From Sepiola atlantica (lineage: Eukaryota; Mollusca; Cephalopoda; Sepiida; Sepiolidae): a stretch of 64,000 nucleotides of DNA. The stretch is from positions 52,911,560-52,975,559 of the forward strand of contig OY744528.1 of assembly GCA_963556195.1 (NCBI GenBank). Reading direction: 5' to 3'. The translations under genes and the position numbers were made by a program. Below the pieces are notes generated by a model. The model was not told the DNA's origin. It saw nothing but the letters and a program-made list of their open reading frames with translations, and ran no database searches. Positions 34,833 to 46,681 of the stretch are shown piece by piece (within the stretch, counting starts at the first letter, position 1; each line of letters opens with the position of its first letter).

Positions 34833-34835
<3 letters not shown>
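34271..34835. other. No feature recognised
   Basis: Very AT-rich, with short degenerate ATTTAAAATTTAT repeats at about 34,610-34,660. No gene. Confidence 0.55.

Positions 34836-34885
<50 letters not shown>
34836..34885. repeat. (TA)n microsatellite
   Basis: Alternating TA of about 50 bp. Confidence 0.97.
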
Positions 34886-34889
<4 letters not shown>

Positions 34890-34899
34890 TTTTAATAAT

Positions 34900-35015
34900 A
34901 GACATTTTAATATCCACATATGTATATGCTTTATCTTAACCAAGAATTATCAGTGTGCCTATATATAACTGTTCTGCCAGTTGCACGATTCGAACCCAGG
35001 ACTTGCGTTTGTTAA
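34900..35015 (-). mobile_element. tRNA-like SINE fragment
   Basis: GCACGATTCGAACCCAGGAC (plus strand) and the flanking ATCAGTGTGCC / TAACTGTTCTGCCAG correspond to 31,480-31,545 (GTCAGTGTGG, TAACTGTTCGACTGA, GCACGATTCGAACCCCTGGA). In reverse complement it holds a B-box. Only part of the repeat is present. Confidence 0.5.
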
Positions 35016-35064
35016 ATTTTCCTACAAGTAACATTTTTCATTATTCTATTCAATATTCATATCG

Positions 35065-35435
35065 TCATCCACAGATAGTTGTTTCGTCGTATCACGGCTC
35101 TTTAGTGTGATCAGACATAGACATAGCCAGTGTTTCACGCTGAGATTATAGACCCAACTGCTTGTACAGTAGTCAGCAATAATACCGTATAAATCTTTAT
35201 TGAATGTCAGAAACAAGCTCTTGACTGAAATCTAGATCATATTTCGTTTTAAGATAACATATCTGCTAGTCGAGTGGTCAAAACGAGGCTAACCACTCTA
35301 ATTAAGCGCAGATTCAAATGTTGTACAAGTCTCATTTTTCACTTTGTGAATATTCTTTACTCCCAGTTCTGTAGAATAATTTAATTCTGTTTAATGTAAA
35401 CACGTGCGTCAACCAAAAACAGTGATACATGAGAT
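35065..35435 (+). mobile_element. tRNA-headed SINE-like repeat, copy B
   Basis: Diverged direct copy of 30,357-30,735 with the same block order. The tRNA-like part is CTAGTCGAGTGGTCAAAACG at 35,267 with GATTCAAATG as a decayed B-box. Confidence 0.65.
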
Positions 35436-35439
35436 ATTC

Positions 35440-35610
35440 AATATTTTACTGCAGATTTCAGGGTTTCGTCTTTCGTCAGAAGTATTACCGTCTGTTTTCA
35501 TTTGAATAAAAATGCAATCGCTTAAATTTGTATTCAAATGAAAATAAATGTTAAAAATTTATTAATACACTTCTTATGATTGGAAACACCCTGAAACTGC
35601 AGTAAAGTCT
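35440..35610. repeat. Foldback hairpin
   Basis: TATTTTACTGCAGATTTCAG (35,441) is inverted against CCTGAAACTGCAGTAAAGTC (35,590), and inside it GTTTTCATTTGAATA against TATTCAAATGAAAAT. On the minus strand CTTCTGACGA...CGAAACCC resembles a decayed hammerhead core without a usable stem II. It follows SINE-like copy B directly. Confidence 0.65.
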
Positions 35611-35711
35611 TAAGTCTCAATTATTATTTATTATTCTTATAAAGCTCTACTGAAAAGATATTGTCTTTATTTGTCTCTTTTCCGATTTTGAAATGTTCAT
35701 TTTCATCTTAT

Positions 35712-35712
<1 letters not shown>

Positions 35713-35771
<59 letters not shown>
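35713..35771. repeat. (TA)n microsatellite
   Basis: Alternating TA abutting the U2-like repeat. Confidence 0.98.
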
Positions 35772-35774
<3 letters not shown>

Positions 35775-35781
35775 CCATGTA

Positions 35782-36000
35782 TAAGACTTAGCCTTTTGAC
35801 TAGGAGCAAAGTGTAGTATCTGTTCTAATACTACACTTCATTTTTTTGTCCTGGGCCAGTTAAGGAGAAATTCTTCTAAACTAAGTCTATTCTGATTTTT
35901 GTTCCAATCCAGAGTTCCCCTTTTGGGGGAGCTGGATTTTTCCTACATTTAAAAACGACATTGTGTATAACTCTGCCCTCGTGGAGAGGGAAGTAAATAG
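35782..36000 (+). mobile_element. U2-snRNA-headed repeat, copy A
   Basis: GACTTAGCCTTTTGACTAGG, then AGCAAAGTGTAGTATCTGTT and CT, follows the first ~45 bases of U2 snRNA (consensus GGCCTTTTGGCTAAGATCAA then GTGTAGTATCTGTTCT). After that the sequence folds back (ATACTACACTT against AAGTGTAGTAT) instead of continuing as U2. A T-run resembling an Sm site (CATTTTTTTGTCC), GTTCCCCTTTTGGGGGAGCT and CTCTGCCCTCGTGGAGAGG follow. Copy B at 61,846-62,042 shares the whole layout. This makes it a dispersed repeat with a U2-derived head, not a U2 gene. Confidence 0.65.
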
Positions 36001-36460
36001 GTTAAAAGAAATGTGCGCCTCATAATGATTGCAATTTCAACAAGTTTTGCGGGGATCAAAGTATTTTTCTAAATTCTTGAGATAAAGACTTAAAATATCA
36101 TACAAAATCCTGTGTTGAGTTATTATTATACTTTCCAATTACATTATTTATTTTTAGCTTCACTTTTATTTATTTTCTATTTTCATTTATTTCTATTTTG
36201 AATTATTTGTATTTATATAGAATATTACTATATAGCAATACTTAAAATTTAAATTGTGTTTATTGCAAATCTTTTTTGTCTTTTTCATATTATTCTAGTG
36301 AAATCAATAATAAAATGTTATGTTTATCCTATTAAAATAGATTTACTAATTAAATCAAGAATAAAATAATATTTTATTGGATTTTAAATGAAATGTATAT
36401 AATTGTATAAAGCTGCAATGAATAAAATTATATAGAGGATCAACTTTCTTGGTGAAAAAA
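36001..36460. other. No feature recognised
   Basis: Very AT-rich; no motif seen. Confidence 0.6.
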
Positions 36461-36885
36461 TAAACTAAAATGACGTTGCCTTTAAATAAACTAAAATGAC
36501 GTTGCCTTTAAATAAACTAAAATGACGTTGCCTTTAAATAAACTAAAATGACGTTGCCTTTAAATAAACTAAAATGACGTTGCCTTTAAATAAACTAAAA
36601 TGACGTTGCCTTTAAATAAACTAAAATGACGTTGCCTTTAAATAAACTAAAATGACGTTGCCTTTAAATAAACTAAAATGACGTTGCCTTTAAATAAACT
36701 AAAATGACGTTGCCTTTAAATAAACTAAAATGACGTTGCCTTTAAATAAACTAAAATGACGTTGCCTTTAAATAAACTAAAATGACGTTGCCTTTAAATA
36801 AACTAAAATGACGTTGCCTTTAAATAAACTAAAATGACGTTGCCTTTAAATAAACTAAAATGACGTTGCCTTTAAATAAACTAAA
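36461..36885. repeat. 26-bp minisatellite
   Basis: About 16 essentially identical units of AAACTAAAATGACGTTGCCT plus TTAAAT. Its near perfection suggests a recent expansion. Confidence 0.98.
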
Positions 36886-39854
36886 TGATTTGGATGAAAT
36901 TCTGTGAAGCAATATTTTTGATAATGATTAAAAGTCAGTTTCACACTTCTATCCATGATTCAATTAAATTGAACAGATTTGAATGTGATTGTTTTATTTA
37001 ATAGCTTCCATGAATTGTTCAATTTTCCCCTCCTAATTATTCCGTGCAAAATACCTGTCAGATCCCAATCTTTCCTTTTGGACAAGAAAGAATTGCAGAT
37101 TTAGCCATGCCATCATTACATCTTCTTTATAAATTTAATTAAAAATCATTTTTTTAATGAAAACAAATTTAGTAATTAATTTGGTGATTTTTTCTTTGTG
37201 TTTCTTTTTACTTAAATGTGATTCGCATTCAATTGTTGGTTTCACTTGTCAAATCAATTCTTTATCAATTGCTCGAGACGGGAATATTTTTACCTTTTTT
37301 TCCAACAGGAAACATTTTCCTTCCTATCCAATCAGCCAGTCCTCTGTCAACTAGAAACACATTTTCGTAATAACTCTTTTCTCCTTTCCTTTGACAATGA
37401 CAGAATTTTAAAAGCTTTCACACAAGATGCTACACAAAAGTTATCTTTTTCCTTCATTTTATTTCCAAGAGAATTTTGATTAATCATGACATATTTCTCC
37501 TTACTGATTCTTCATTATAGCACTTTCCAAAAGACAATGTTCAGCCTTTCTACTCCAACTACTTTGCAAGACACATCCATAATTCTCTCACTATGATCAC
37601 TCAACAAGATCCGTCTAAATATGTGTTATCACTTCCAGAGTCTTCGGAAATAGTAAAAAATAGTTTAAAAAAGAAGAAAAGATAAATGTTATATATAAGT
37701 AACACAATTTGCCAAAATAGATGCTGAATTTTAAGCTAGTTAAAGTTTAGACCATTTGAATTCTTGAAAGTTTGTCTTGGTATTTTAGAGCACCCCCCCC
37801 ACCCCCATGTAAAACTCAGGTAACATGTTAAAAATCAAACCAAGAAATCTACATGCATTTAATAATAGAAAAAAAATGCTTTCATAATCAATGATCCAAA
37901 GTTGATAAATTTAAATTTGATTTGTTTAAAAAAATAGACTTACTTTAAAAGAAAATTGCAGTTTTCATCAACCACTGAAACTTGCATAAACATGACATCA
38001 CAGTCAGAAAGTACAAGTGGAATAGTTTTAAATTATTATGATTATTATTATTATTGATATTATTATTATTTAATCACTAGTTCAGACACCAGTTGTAGCA
38101 GCCATTATGCAGGTCCACATGGAAAACGAGTGAGGGTTGCGCCGTGTATTGTCCAAATAGAAACTTGTAACTTTAGTGATGTGATGAGAGTTCACGTATG
38201 CAAATGAGCATTGTTTTGCATCGGCGAATTTTCGATGTCATAAAAAGAGTAGAGACTTTGCTCTGGGGAGGTGAAGAGAAAAGTTAACGTTGGAACCACG
38301 TCGAGTGCTGAGAGAGAGAGAGAGAGTGAAAAAGAAAGAGAAAAAAGGAATTTAATTTTCACAACGACATTTTGGCTTTTCTGTGCTGTTTATTTGTGAC
38401 ATAATGGTGGACGTTGGTAAAAACCAATGTTTTTGCTAGAGTCTCAGTGCCAAGAAGTCTCTGCAGATTTTCTAATATGCTCTGCTTCTTTTGATCACCA
38501 TTGCAATTCATTTTGTTTTCTTGCACCAGTCGTTTACCATTGACTTTCTGCTAATAACATTCTGTGGGTTAAGGTTTCTTTTTCAATCACATTACTTGAT
38601 TCCATCATTTAGTCCAGATCAATGTTTTAATTTTTTTTGTCATATTAAGAGAAAGATAGCAGAGTTTTTCCCTCTCGTTTACATTTACCACCGCCACCAC
38701 CAATTACACCGAGATAAATTATTTGGTCAGTTACCGATTTTCTTTTCACCGGTTGCAAACGCACATTACAGTAATAATCATTTACATTTTCTAACATTAA
38801 CACATATGACATAGGAATGTTTTTAAAAGGTTTACGACTAATTATTTAACTTAAAGCAAACATTAGGGATAATTTTTACATTAATTTACTTTATAAAAAT
38901 TAAAGCCATCCCCAGATAAAAACATTAAAGCTATTGTTATTATAAATATTTCTCTAAAAATTAAGTCAAATACGATTCTAATCTTTTTTAGTTTTACTTG
39001 ATCTGATTTTGATTTTAATAAAAATCTCTTGTTGATTTAATCTCTTCATCAACCTTTGAGCTCTACTTTAAAAATTAAATCCGAAATCAATTTCACAGAT
39101 CAATATTTCATCATACTGGGAGTCATTAACTTGAAACAAAACCTCTTTTCCTTTTAAATCGATAAACTGCCCCCCCCCCACTTTAATTTCAAACGATTAT
39201 GCAAAATCTTATCAATAAAAACTGAAATGAGGATTTTAAAGATTTTTTATTAATTGGTTTATCAGGAGAACAAATTACATGGATCATTTTGTCACTAAAA
39301 ACTAAAGTTCACCAGTAAACATGTCGAACACTACAAAAAAATAAACCAAAAACCAATAGCCATACTAATTAGATCTTTTATAATCATTATTCATTTGTAT
39401 GCCTTTGTTTGATGTGCTTATAAAAGAACATCAAACAAGTTATCATCTACGATCTATCTATTATTAGATTAAATGTGAGTTGATTAACGCTTTATTAAGG
39501 CTTCAATTTATACTTTAATAACACAAAATACTAAAATATATCTTAGTTGTAGGAATGAGTTATGTTTGGAAAATATCTGTTTTAATTATTCTAATTAGCC
39601 GAAATTTATAATTAACTGACCAAGTCACCTATCTCCATATTTTTCTGACGCTTTCTCACTTTATGTTGATTCAACTATATTCTAATATTTTGTAATATCT
39701 TTGGGGGAATTTACAGAAAGAGTGAGTCTCTTTTTCAGCATGGCCATCTAATTTCATAAGTGTCTGTACACACCACAAAGACGTATGTAAATTAGATGGA
39801 AAATAATATGTTTCTTTACAAGAATAATAAAGAATAATAATACCTCTTGAAACC
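36886..39854. other. No gene recognised
   Basis: AT-rich sequence with a C run at 37,791-37,806, a degenerate (ATT)n at 38,036-38,070, a (GA)n tract at 38,308-38,330 and a C run near 39,171. The segment 38,220-38,460 is less AT-rich and includes GGAACCACGTCGAGTGCTGA before the GA tract. It could be part of a promoter-like or LTR region but no partner copy is in the window. The frames at 37,157-37,479 and 38,491-38,814 show no domain. Confidence 0.5.
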
Positions 39855-40085
39855 GTGGGGAGGCTTACTGGAAATTTGGGAAGGCTTATTGGCACTCAAA
39901 TTGCAGAGAAAACCAACATCGATGCCAGCAAGAAATCAGCTGCTGTTGCGATAAAGCAACATGACTTGCAACGGTTATCGAAAGAGGCAAAGGGTACTGG
40001 AAATCTGGGGAGTATTCTTGTCACTCAGACTCCACGGCAGCTCTCATTCCACATGTGGCATGCCTTTTTTGATATCAGTTAACGT
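39855..40085 (+). repeat. Unidentified dispersed-repeat fragment with short frame
   Basis: An open frame of 75 codons contains two near-duplicate phrases, GGAAATTTGGGAAGGCTTAT then TGGCACTCA (39,870) and GGAAATCTGGGGAGTATTCT then TGTCACTCA (40,000). Related phrases lie at 20,367 and 20,472. I do not recognise a protein. The repetition suggests mobile-element sequence rather than a gene. Confidence 0.35.
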
Positions 40086-40677
40086 TTTTTAAGATTGAAC
40101 TCACAACCTCTTAAAGAAGTTCAGAAAAGGATAACTGATATTAGATATCTAATAGATATCTAATTAGAGCAATCTAGGGAGTGAATTAAATAAAGAAAGA
40201 GTTTCAGTTCGAAATTCCTGGAAGGTTACTAACTACAGCAATTGGCATCTGAAGAAAGATAGGGCATACTCTTTTCCTTTTTTAACGTCCTTCACCTAAC
40301 CAGTGAATAAAAGAGTTAGTTAAGAGATAGTCGAGAGTAGTGATTGAACGATTTCAAAATGTTTACCGATTCCGATACATTTACCGATTCTGATTCTTTT
40401 AAGATTTAGAAATATGTAATTAAAGGTGTGTTTCTTTTTCTAAATTTTCAAATTAATGTAAAACCCCTGTGTAATGGCCGCATATATTTTTGCAAACATA
40501 AAAAAGTAGATCTTTCTAAATATGTTTTTCCAAATGTAATTGAAAATTGTGAGACAACTAAAAATTTATTTCACTTTTAAAACCGATTCGTTAGTTAACA
40601 AAATGCGATTTGAATTTTTTCATAAACAATTAAAATTAGTCGACAATTGGTATGCAAAATAAGAAGACGGTGTAAGA
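40086..40677. other. No feature recognised
   Basis: AT-rich; the TATCTAATAGATATCTAATT palindromic run is at about 40,143. Confidence 0.55.
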
Positions 40678-40803
40678 ACAGAATAGTTTACTAAACCTCC
40701 TCCCCATGTTAAGAATGAATTTCTAAATAATAATGTTACTATTTAGAAAACCATTCTTAACATGAGGGGAGTGGGAAGAGGGACTTTGTTAACTATTCTG
40801 TGC
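40678..40803. mobile_element. Short hairpin (MITE-like)
   Basis: ACAGAATAGTTTACTAAACC ... CCCCATGTTAAGAATG is inverted against CATTCTTAACATGAGGGGAG ... GTTAACTATTCTGTGCC. The arms are about 60 bp with almost no loop. This is typical of a small foldback element or a snap-back insertion. Confidence 0.75.
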
Positions 40804-41011
40804 CTTTCCTCTATCAAAAAATGTTCATATTTTTATCCTAATTATAAAGATTTCGTCGGTTATTGCTACTGTCAGTATACCATATATCTAGTAGATTGAT
40901 TTGTTTTACTGTAAAAAGAAAAACAATATACAAATAATAATAATAGTAATACTACTACTAATAATAATGGCAAATTTGTAGATTTACTCTCTCAGCCAAA
41001 CTACCACAATA

Positions 41012-41480
41012 GAAATGAGATTCTACTTTTTTAGGTGATTACGTGTGAACACCATTGACAAACTTAGCAGAAAGAAAAAAAAACAGTTCTTTTAGAATTT
41101 AGAGTGGGAGCTCAATTTCGTATATACATTTAACGTAAAATGATCATCATTTCCGGGCCAGTTTAATTCTTTAGGGATGTTCATTATAAATGTTTGCCAC
41201 TAACTTTAAGTTCGACTGGCAAGGTCGTAAAACCATGTGTAATTGCTTAAAAAAGTAGATTCCCCTTCTAAACAAAAAACAAATAAACGCACAAAATTTA
41301 TCTACCTGACCAAAATAAAACATTTTGGTTAACTGCTCTAAAACGCTAGAATTTCTCGGAAATGAGAACTCATTTTATGTTAAATGTATGTGTGAAACTG
41401 ATCCCCTACTCTAAATTCTTAATAAATGTTTATTTTTTTATCAGGGTGTTCATAAATAAAGTAGACTCTCATTTTATTTT
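41012..41480. mobile_element. Foldback element 1 of an interrelated pair
   Basis: The left arm 41,012-41,165 contains GAGATTCTACTTTTTTAGGT, GAATTTAGAGTGGGAGCTCA and CATTTAACGTAAAATGATCA. The right arm 41,341-41,480 is its reverse complement in diverged form (TTTTATGTTAAATGTATGTG, CCCCTACTCTAAATTC, GTAGACTCTCATTTT). No coding region. Same family as 41,785-42,262. Confidence 0.7.
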
Positions 41481-41784
41481 TTGGGGTGGGGGTGGGGGAT
41501 TTAGCGGTGAACCGGACAAAAGCTCACCAACGAAAAAATAAATTAATTTTTTAAAAGTTAAAAAAATCGTTTTATATTTATTTTTTATAATTATCAATTT
41601 TTTCTTGACAAAAATGTTTTTATTTCATTTCTAAACATTTTTCCCGTACGTTTTAAATACTGCATTCTTGTAAAATAATCGGTGCTAGTTTTATTGTGTA
41701 TTTCTCGCCAAACTTTTTTGTGTGAAAGAAAATAAGGTATTATTAGAGCTCTGCACGCTGTGCCAATTCACCAAAAATGAAAAA

Positions 41785-42262
41785 TACGATTCTCCATTTT
41801 TAGGCGATTACAGCCTGAAAAACTTAGCGGTAAAAATAAATGAAACAACAAAACATCAGTTTTGCATATAAATCTAACATAAAATGAACACCCGTTTCGG
41901 ACCAGACAGTGTTTTAAGGACATATAAATAATTTTGTTTGTTTTTAATCTTGCTCATGCTAATGTTCGTGATCAAACTTTTGTATAAAATATGTCATTGT
42001 TAAGAGTTATAAAAAACATGTCTCCTTCCAACTAATAATCCTATGTTCGTAAAATAAATGTGGTTTTAAGACTTTCCCGGTCGGACTTAGGGTTAGTGAT
42101 AAAGAATTTAGTTAACTGGACTAAAAAGTTAGAATGGCCCAGAAATGGGGGATCATTTTACGTTAAATTTATATACGCAACTAAATAATTGTTTTGGTTT
42201 TCTTTCAGTGTATTCACACGTAATCGCCTAAAATAGTAGAATCTTATTTTAAATGTAGATAT
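41785..42262. mobile_element. Foldback element 2 of an interrelated pair
   Basis: The left arm 41,785-41,930 (ACGATTCTCCATTTTTAGGC, GCATATAAATCTAACATAAA) is inverted against 42,128-42,262 (GATCATTTTACGTTAAATTT, GTAATCGCCTAAAATAGTAG). The outer arms of elements 1 and 2 are also inverted copies of each other (TTTAGGTGATTACGTGTGAA versus TTCACACGTAATCGCCTAAA), so four copies of one arm alternate in orientation over 1.25 kb. Confidence 0.7.
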
Positions 42263-42514
42263 AATTTCTTATTTAATTTGACAAACTTCTAAATGTTTTC
42301 CCTTAATGTCCAATCCAAAATTTTGATAAACTTATTGTGAGATTTTCATCTATATTTTTCACTTGTGCCATTTTTTCCTATTTATCCACTTGTGCCATTA
42401 TTACCTGTGCCATTGTTACCTAAATTCAGTGAAAATAGCTATTTTAGAGATAGCTTAGCAGTCATACATTTCCAAATTCTCCATAAATTGAAAATTAATT
42501 TGAGTAATTTCAAT

Positions 42515-42743
42515 GGGAAATAAGCATTAGGTTTAAAGAATTTCAAACCGAAAAAACGAAAAATAAAACAATTATTATTTTAGAGGATATATACGCGATG
42601 ACCAGACAATGTGAAATACTCAACTCTGAACTCTCCGAGTTTAGTATTTCACATTGTCTAATAACTACGTATATATCCTCTAAAATAATTACTGTTTTAT
42701 TGTATTTTTTGGTTTGAAATTCTTTAAACCTAATGCTTATTTC
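42515..42743. mobile_element. MITE-like inverted repeat, ~110-bp arms
   Basis: GAAATAAGCATTAGGTTTAA at the left end is matched by TTAAACCTAATGCTTATTTC at the right end. The arms continue inward through TTTTAGAGGATATATACG and ACAATGTGAAATACT to a loop of about 10 bp. One arm is slightly interrupted. No coding capacity. Confidence 0.85.
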
Positions 42744-43425
42744 ACTTTTTGGTAATTGTGTTAATGAATTATTTTTGAAATGATGATAAAATATGATAAG
42801 AGAGTTAAACACAATGTTTAACTTTGAATACTAAGTTTGTAGTGGCTAGAATATTACTGCTTATATGAAAATAGGAATGGAACGAGTGGCGAACAGAGTT
42901 TTTAAAGAGAATTTTACTTGTGTCAAAAGATCATGACTTGTATATTGTGGTTAAAAAAAAAAGTTTGTTCAAATGTGATATGTGGTTTACAAACCAAAAA
43001 TTTAAACTGTCCTCATTTTGATTGTTTTCAACACAACATTTTGGCTATAGTATTCATTTCACATCATAAAATTATCCAAAAACAAAGTTCAAACTAAAAT
43101 TTCAGTATCCAAATCTCTAGTGTTGTCTCGTAGTCGATTAATCTAAGCAAACAGATTCACTGAAATAGAAGATGAAATGAGATAATACAACGTCCATAGA
43201 TTAAATAGAAGGTTTAGTTAAAAATCTATAGGTGATCCTATAAAATGGACAGGGTTCACAGCAATGAGTTATGATAACCAGAATGTTGTGGCAAAACAAG
43301 GATGGCACTACTTACAAAAATGTCTAAGAAAAGTTCTTCACCTCAAAATCTGAAAGTAGTAATTAAAATTTCCCACTGAACAGTGGTATCCAGTGGAACT
43401 TTTAAATCAACACGATCTATTCCTT
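42744..43425. other. No feature recognised
   Basis: AT-rich sequence downstream of the P-element-like relic (which is read on the minus strand). It may include its 3' flank, but no terminal repeat was found. Confidence 0.5.
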
Positions 43426-45545
43426 TCAAAAACTTCCATACTCATGATAAAAAGCAGTATCATTGAATATTTCCTCCTCTGTAAGACAATCTTTTTGTGT
43501 GATATCTCCTGCTATATAAAAAAGCGACATTTTAATATCTTTGGACATACCAGTTTCTAGGTCTGGCAGGTGATAAAATGTTTCGTATGCCAATTCATCC
43601 AACAGATATCCGCATTGTGAGCAAGTATGGCCTGAATCATGGCTATACTCTCTAACATCAACTTTCAACTGAAGAAGTAATTTTGTTTTTTGAATATGGA
43701 ATTTCTGAATAACATTTTGTACGGTAATAAATAAGTACCTCCAGAATCTTGTCTCAATTTACAGAATTCAGTTTCAAGACAGTCGGTGGTAAATCCTGCA
43801 AGAATAACAAAATTGAACCCACTGTCAAGTAAATGTCAATTAAACAATTACATGTATGCTCTTGTGAAGGATTTTATTCTCTTCTCTTGATTTCCTCGCA
43901 TTTGTTTTGCCATACTTCCAAAATTTACAAGAAATGTCAAATTTCCATCATTTCGATCTGATAATACGCTTTTCAATGAATCATTTGTCTTGACACTTCC
44001 ATAAATATCTTGTACACTCACTATTTTCCAAAATTTCAAAACTTCGATGAAAGTAAGTTTCTCTTTTATCATTATCTTGTAATAATGGATTAGTTTTCAT
44101 TGCAGTTAGTCTCATAACAAAACACTTTCAAACAGTGGGAAACGTTTTGTCTCTCAACTGGTTTTGGAAGAACCGCTACTTCTGTTAGTTGTGATAACTT
44201 AACAAATTGATTTTTTTTCATTTTGCTATCATTGCTTTACAATCAGAATAAAACAGCAATTCTGAACAGACCTTAGTTATCCAGTTATTGTGAATACTTT
44301 TAAATATATGTACATAATCGAAAAGCAAGTATATACCATTTTAGTAACCCAAGGCTTATTTTTAACAGTATCAAATTTCTTGAATAAAGCTTGATTAGTC
44401 CGATTATTGTCACAAATAACTGCAATTACATGACCTTTCGAATGAATGACTAAATCAACAACATTTCTAACATTTTGAAACAAAATTCCGAATTTAGTTC
44501 GGCAACTGGGATCATCTTAATCAAAAACTTTGGTCCACCATGTAAACATTTGATCATAATACCCAATACAGTTTTTGCTAATGCCTCTTCAGAATCTTTG
44601 GAAACACCAAACATGTTTTCCTCTTGATATTGAAAACTCACTTTGATATAAACTTCATCAACTAGGATGATACATTTTTTCTGTTTATCTGACAGTTTGC
44701 TAAACACATCACCAAGAAAATTCAGATCATTTACCTTCAAAACTTTTGAGGTCATATTCACTAGTGTTTTCATACTGGGTAATTTGTAATGATCTCGAAG
44801 TTTGTTATAAAGAGACCGAGATGTGGCAAAATATTCAAATGCTCGGACAAGCATTTCCGACTCATAAACTTTTTTGCCAACTATTCGTGGTGACATAACT
44901 TCGATATGTTGTCTCAAAACCTGTTTCTCTAGTTCAATTTTCAAGTCACTAAGGTAACGAATTGCTTTCTCAATTTGAAACTAAAGTTGAAACTTATTTA
45001 TTCTGTTTTTCAACAGAGAAGAAATGTGTGTGAGTATACTTGCATGGTAACATTCAAATGTTAAGTTTCAAAAATTTTAATTAAAAAAATCGGAATACTT
45101 TCTGGATGAACTGTTGATTGTTAGAATTGTAGCACTGGTACGAAATCATGATGGTCAATATCAGCGCACAAATTTGTAAAAATTATCAATTCTATCTTTA
45201 TCTAAAAAATGTGCAAACTCCTCATTTTGTACACTTCGCTCAGAAGCGGAACTTTTTTTTTGTTGTCCTTGGTTTTGATAAAGGATTTGGTATCACACTT
45301 GATGGCAAATTATTTAATATTGATGGAGGATCTTTGGGTCGTTCTTTTCCCATAACAAACAGAGTTTCATAACCAGGTGGAAAATGCCTTTCACAAACAA
45401 TAGTGTCTGAGTGGTTAGGAGTGTTAGCTCTTGGTATTACCTTTAACCATCTTTCTCTCTCATCTTGATCTTTTGGGATACGAAACACTCGAACCTTATT
45501 TTACTCATTATAATTGCCTTGACAGGCTGTCATACAACATTTTTT
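43426..45545 (-). pseudogene. P-element / THAP9-like transposase, broken
   Basis: Minus-strand pieces follow one protein in order. A THAP zinc finger (45,541-45,240) has CCMTACQGNY, VRVFRIPKDQDERERWLKVI and TIVCERHFPPGYE; an in-frame stop follows NYNE. A helical and catalytic part (about 44,980-44,450) has LVDEVYIKVSFQY and CLHGGPKFLIKMIPV. A continuation in another frame (44,483-44,277) has VIAVICDNNRTNQALFKKFD. Next come FIEVLKFWKIVSVQD and FLVNFGSMAKQMRGN (44,072-43,848), TTDCLETEFCKLRQDSGGTY (about 43,790-43,730) and the C-terminal piece 43,668-43,426. These are hallmarks of P-type transposases, whose THAP domain binds the transposon ends and whose RNase-H-like domain cuts DNA. The stop and frameshifts make it inactive. 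No terminal repeats were recognised. Confidence 0.88.
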
Positions 45546-46680
45546 GAGCATTTTTAGATATATTCAACACATTATATTTAAATTTTAAAAATAAAAGTGA
45601 TATTTCGTGAATTAACAGAGCTGTTTACATGTAAATAAAGTAAACTTCCTAAGAATATATAAAAGATTTGAAATTCAGAATGTACAATTTATTAACAAAT
45701 TCTAAAAGACAATACTTTTTAAAACTTTTTAAAAAAGTAAGTGATATTTCGTCAATGAACAGAGCCGTTTACATGTAAATAAAAAAATCAATTCTGACTT
45801 CTAACTCACGAACTTATAATCCAAATGTAATGATAAAATAACAGAACCTCAGCTGAAATAAATTTGATGAGTTAAAATTTAGTTTTGGAATGAAATTTAC
45901 TTGGACCAGTGACAACGAAGTGCTACCAGCTAAAAGTTTATCTGTTGACTGACTGGCCGCCAGTTCAAGCAGTCAGACGTGTGTCTAGCCGGCCTGTTAT
46001 GGGTATGGCCATGGCAGTGCGTTAAAAAAATATGAATTTCTACGATCTGTGTTAGCGCGTTGAATCTCCTGAAGGACTCATTGAGTTCTGTCAGCAACGG
46101 TCACTTCTATAGAAAGACTAATCCTAACCCTAACCTTAAACCCTGACACTAAACCCTAACCCTAAACCAGAAAATGTTAAAACGATAAAAACATTGAAAA
46201 AAAAGGTAAAAAAAACAAAACAAACAAAAAATTGCTTAAAAACAGTAGTTTCGTTGTTTGCTAAATTAAAAAATTAAAAAATCATCTTTTGAAACTTTTC
46301 GTTGACCGAAAAAAACATTTTATTTATAACCATTTGATTAATAACCCCCCCCCCCCCAAAAAAAAATAAATAAATAAACATCTAATTAATAACAATTGTT
46401 TAGCTATGGTTTGTTCGTTCTTTATTTTTATATAGGTATTTTACTTTGATTTTCTTCGTCTACATTTTGTTATTTGAAACTCTTTTTCAATTTATCGTCT
46501 GGCAGTCTTTGCCTCGTCAACTCTCGGGCGCTTTTGAGACCTGCCTGAACGTTGCCGACACAAAGTCAAATAAATTGCAGAATACATAAAACTTGACAGC
46601 AAACAAAGATAAAGGAGAAAATATCCTAAAACAAAATATAAGTTTCATTTTGTGGTATATAATATATGACAAATATAAAC
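45546..46680. other. No gene recognised
   Basis: Contains a roughly 60-bp direct repeat (GTGATATTTCGTGAATTAAC at 45,597 and GTGATATTTCGTCAATGAAC at 45,741, each followed by AGAGC(T/C)GTTTACATGTAAAT). Degenerate CCTAACCCTAA-type telomere-like repeats are at about 46,122-46,168, and a C run at 46,345-46,357. Confidence 0.6.
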
Positions 46681-46681
46681 T

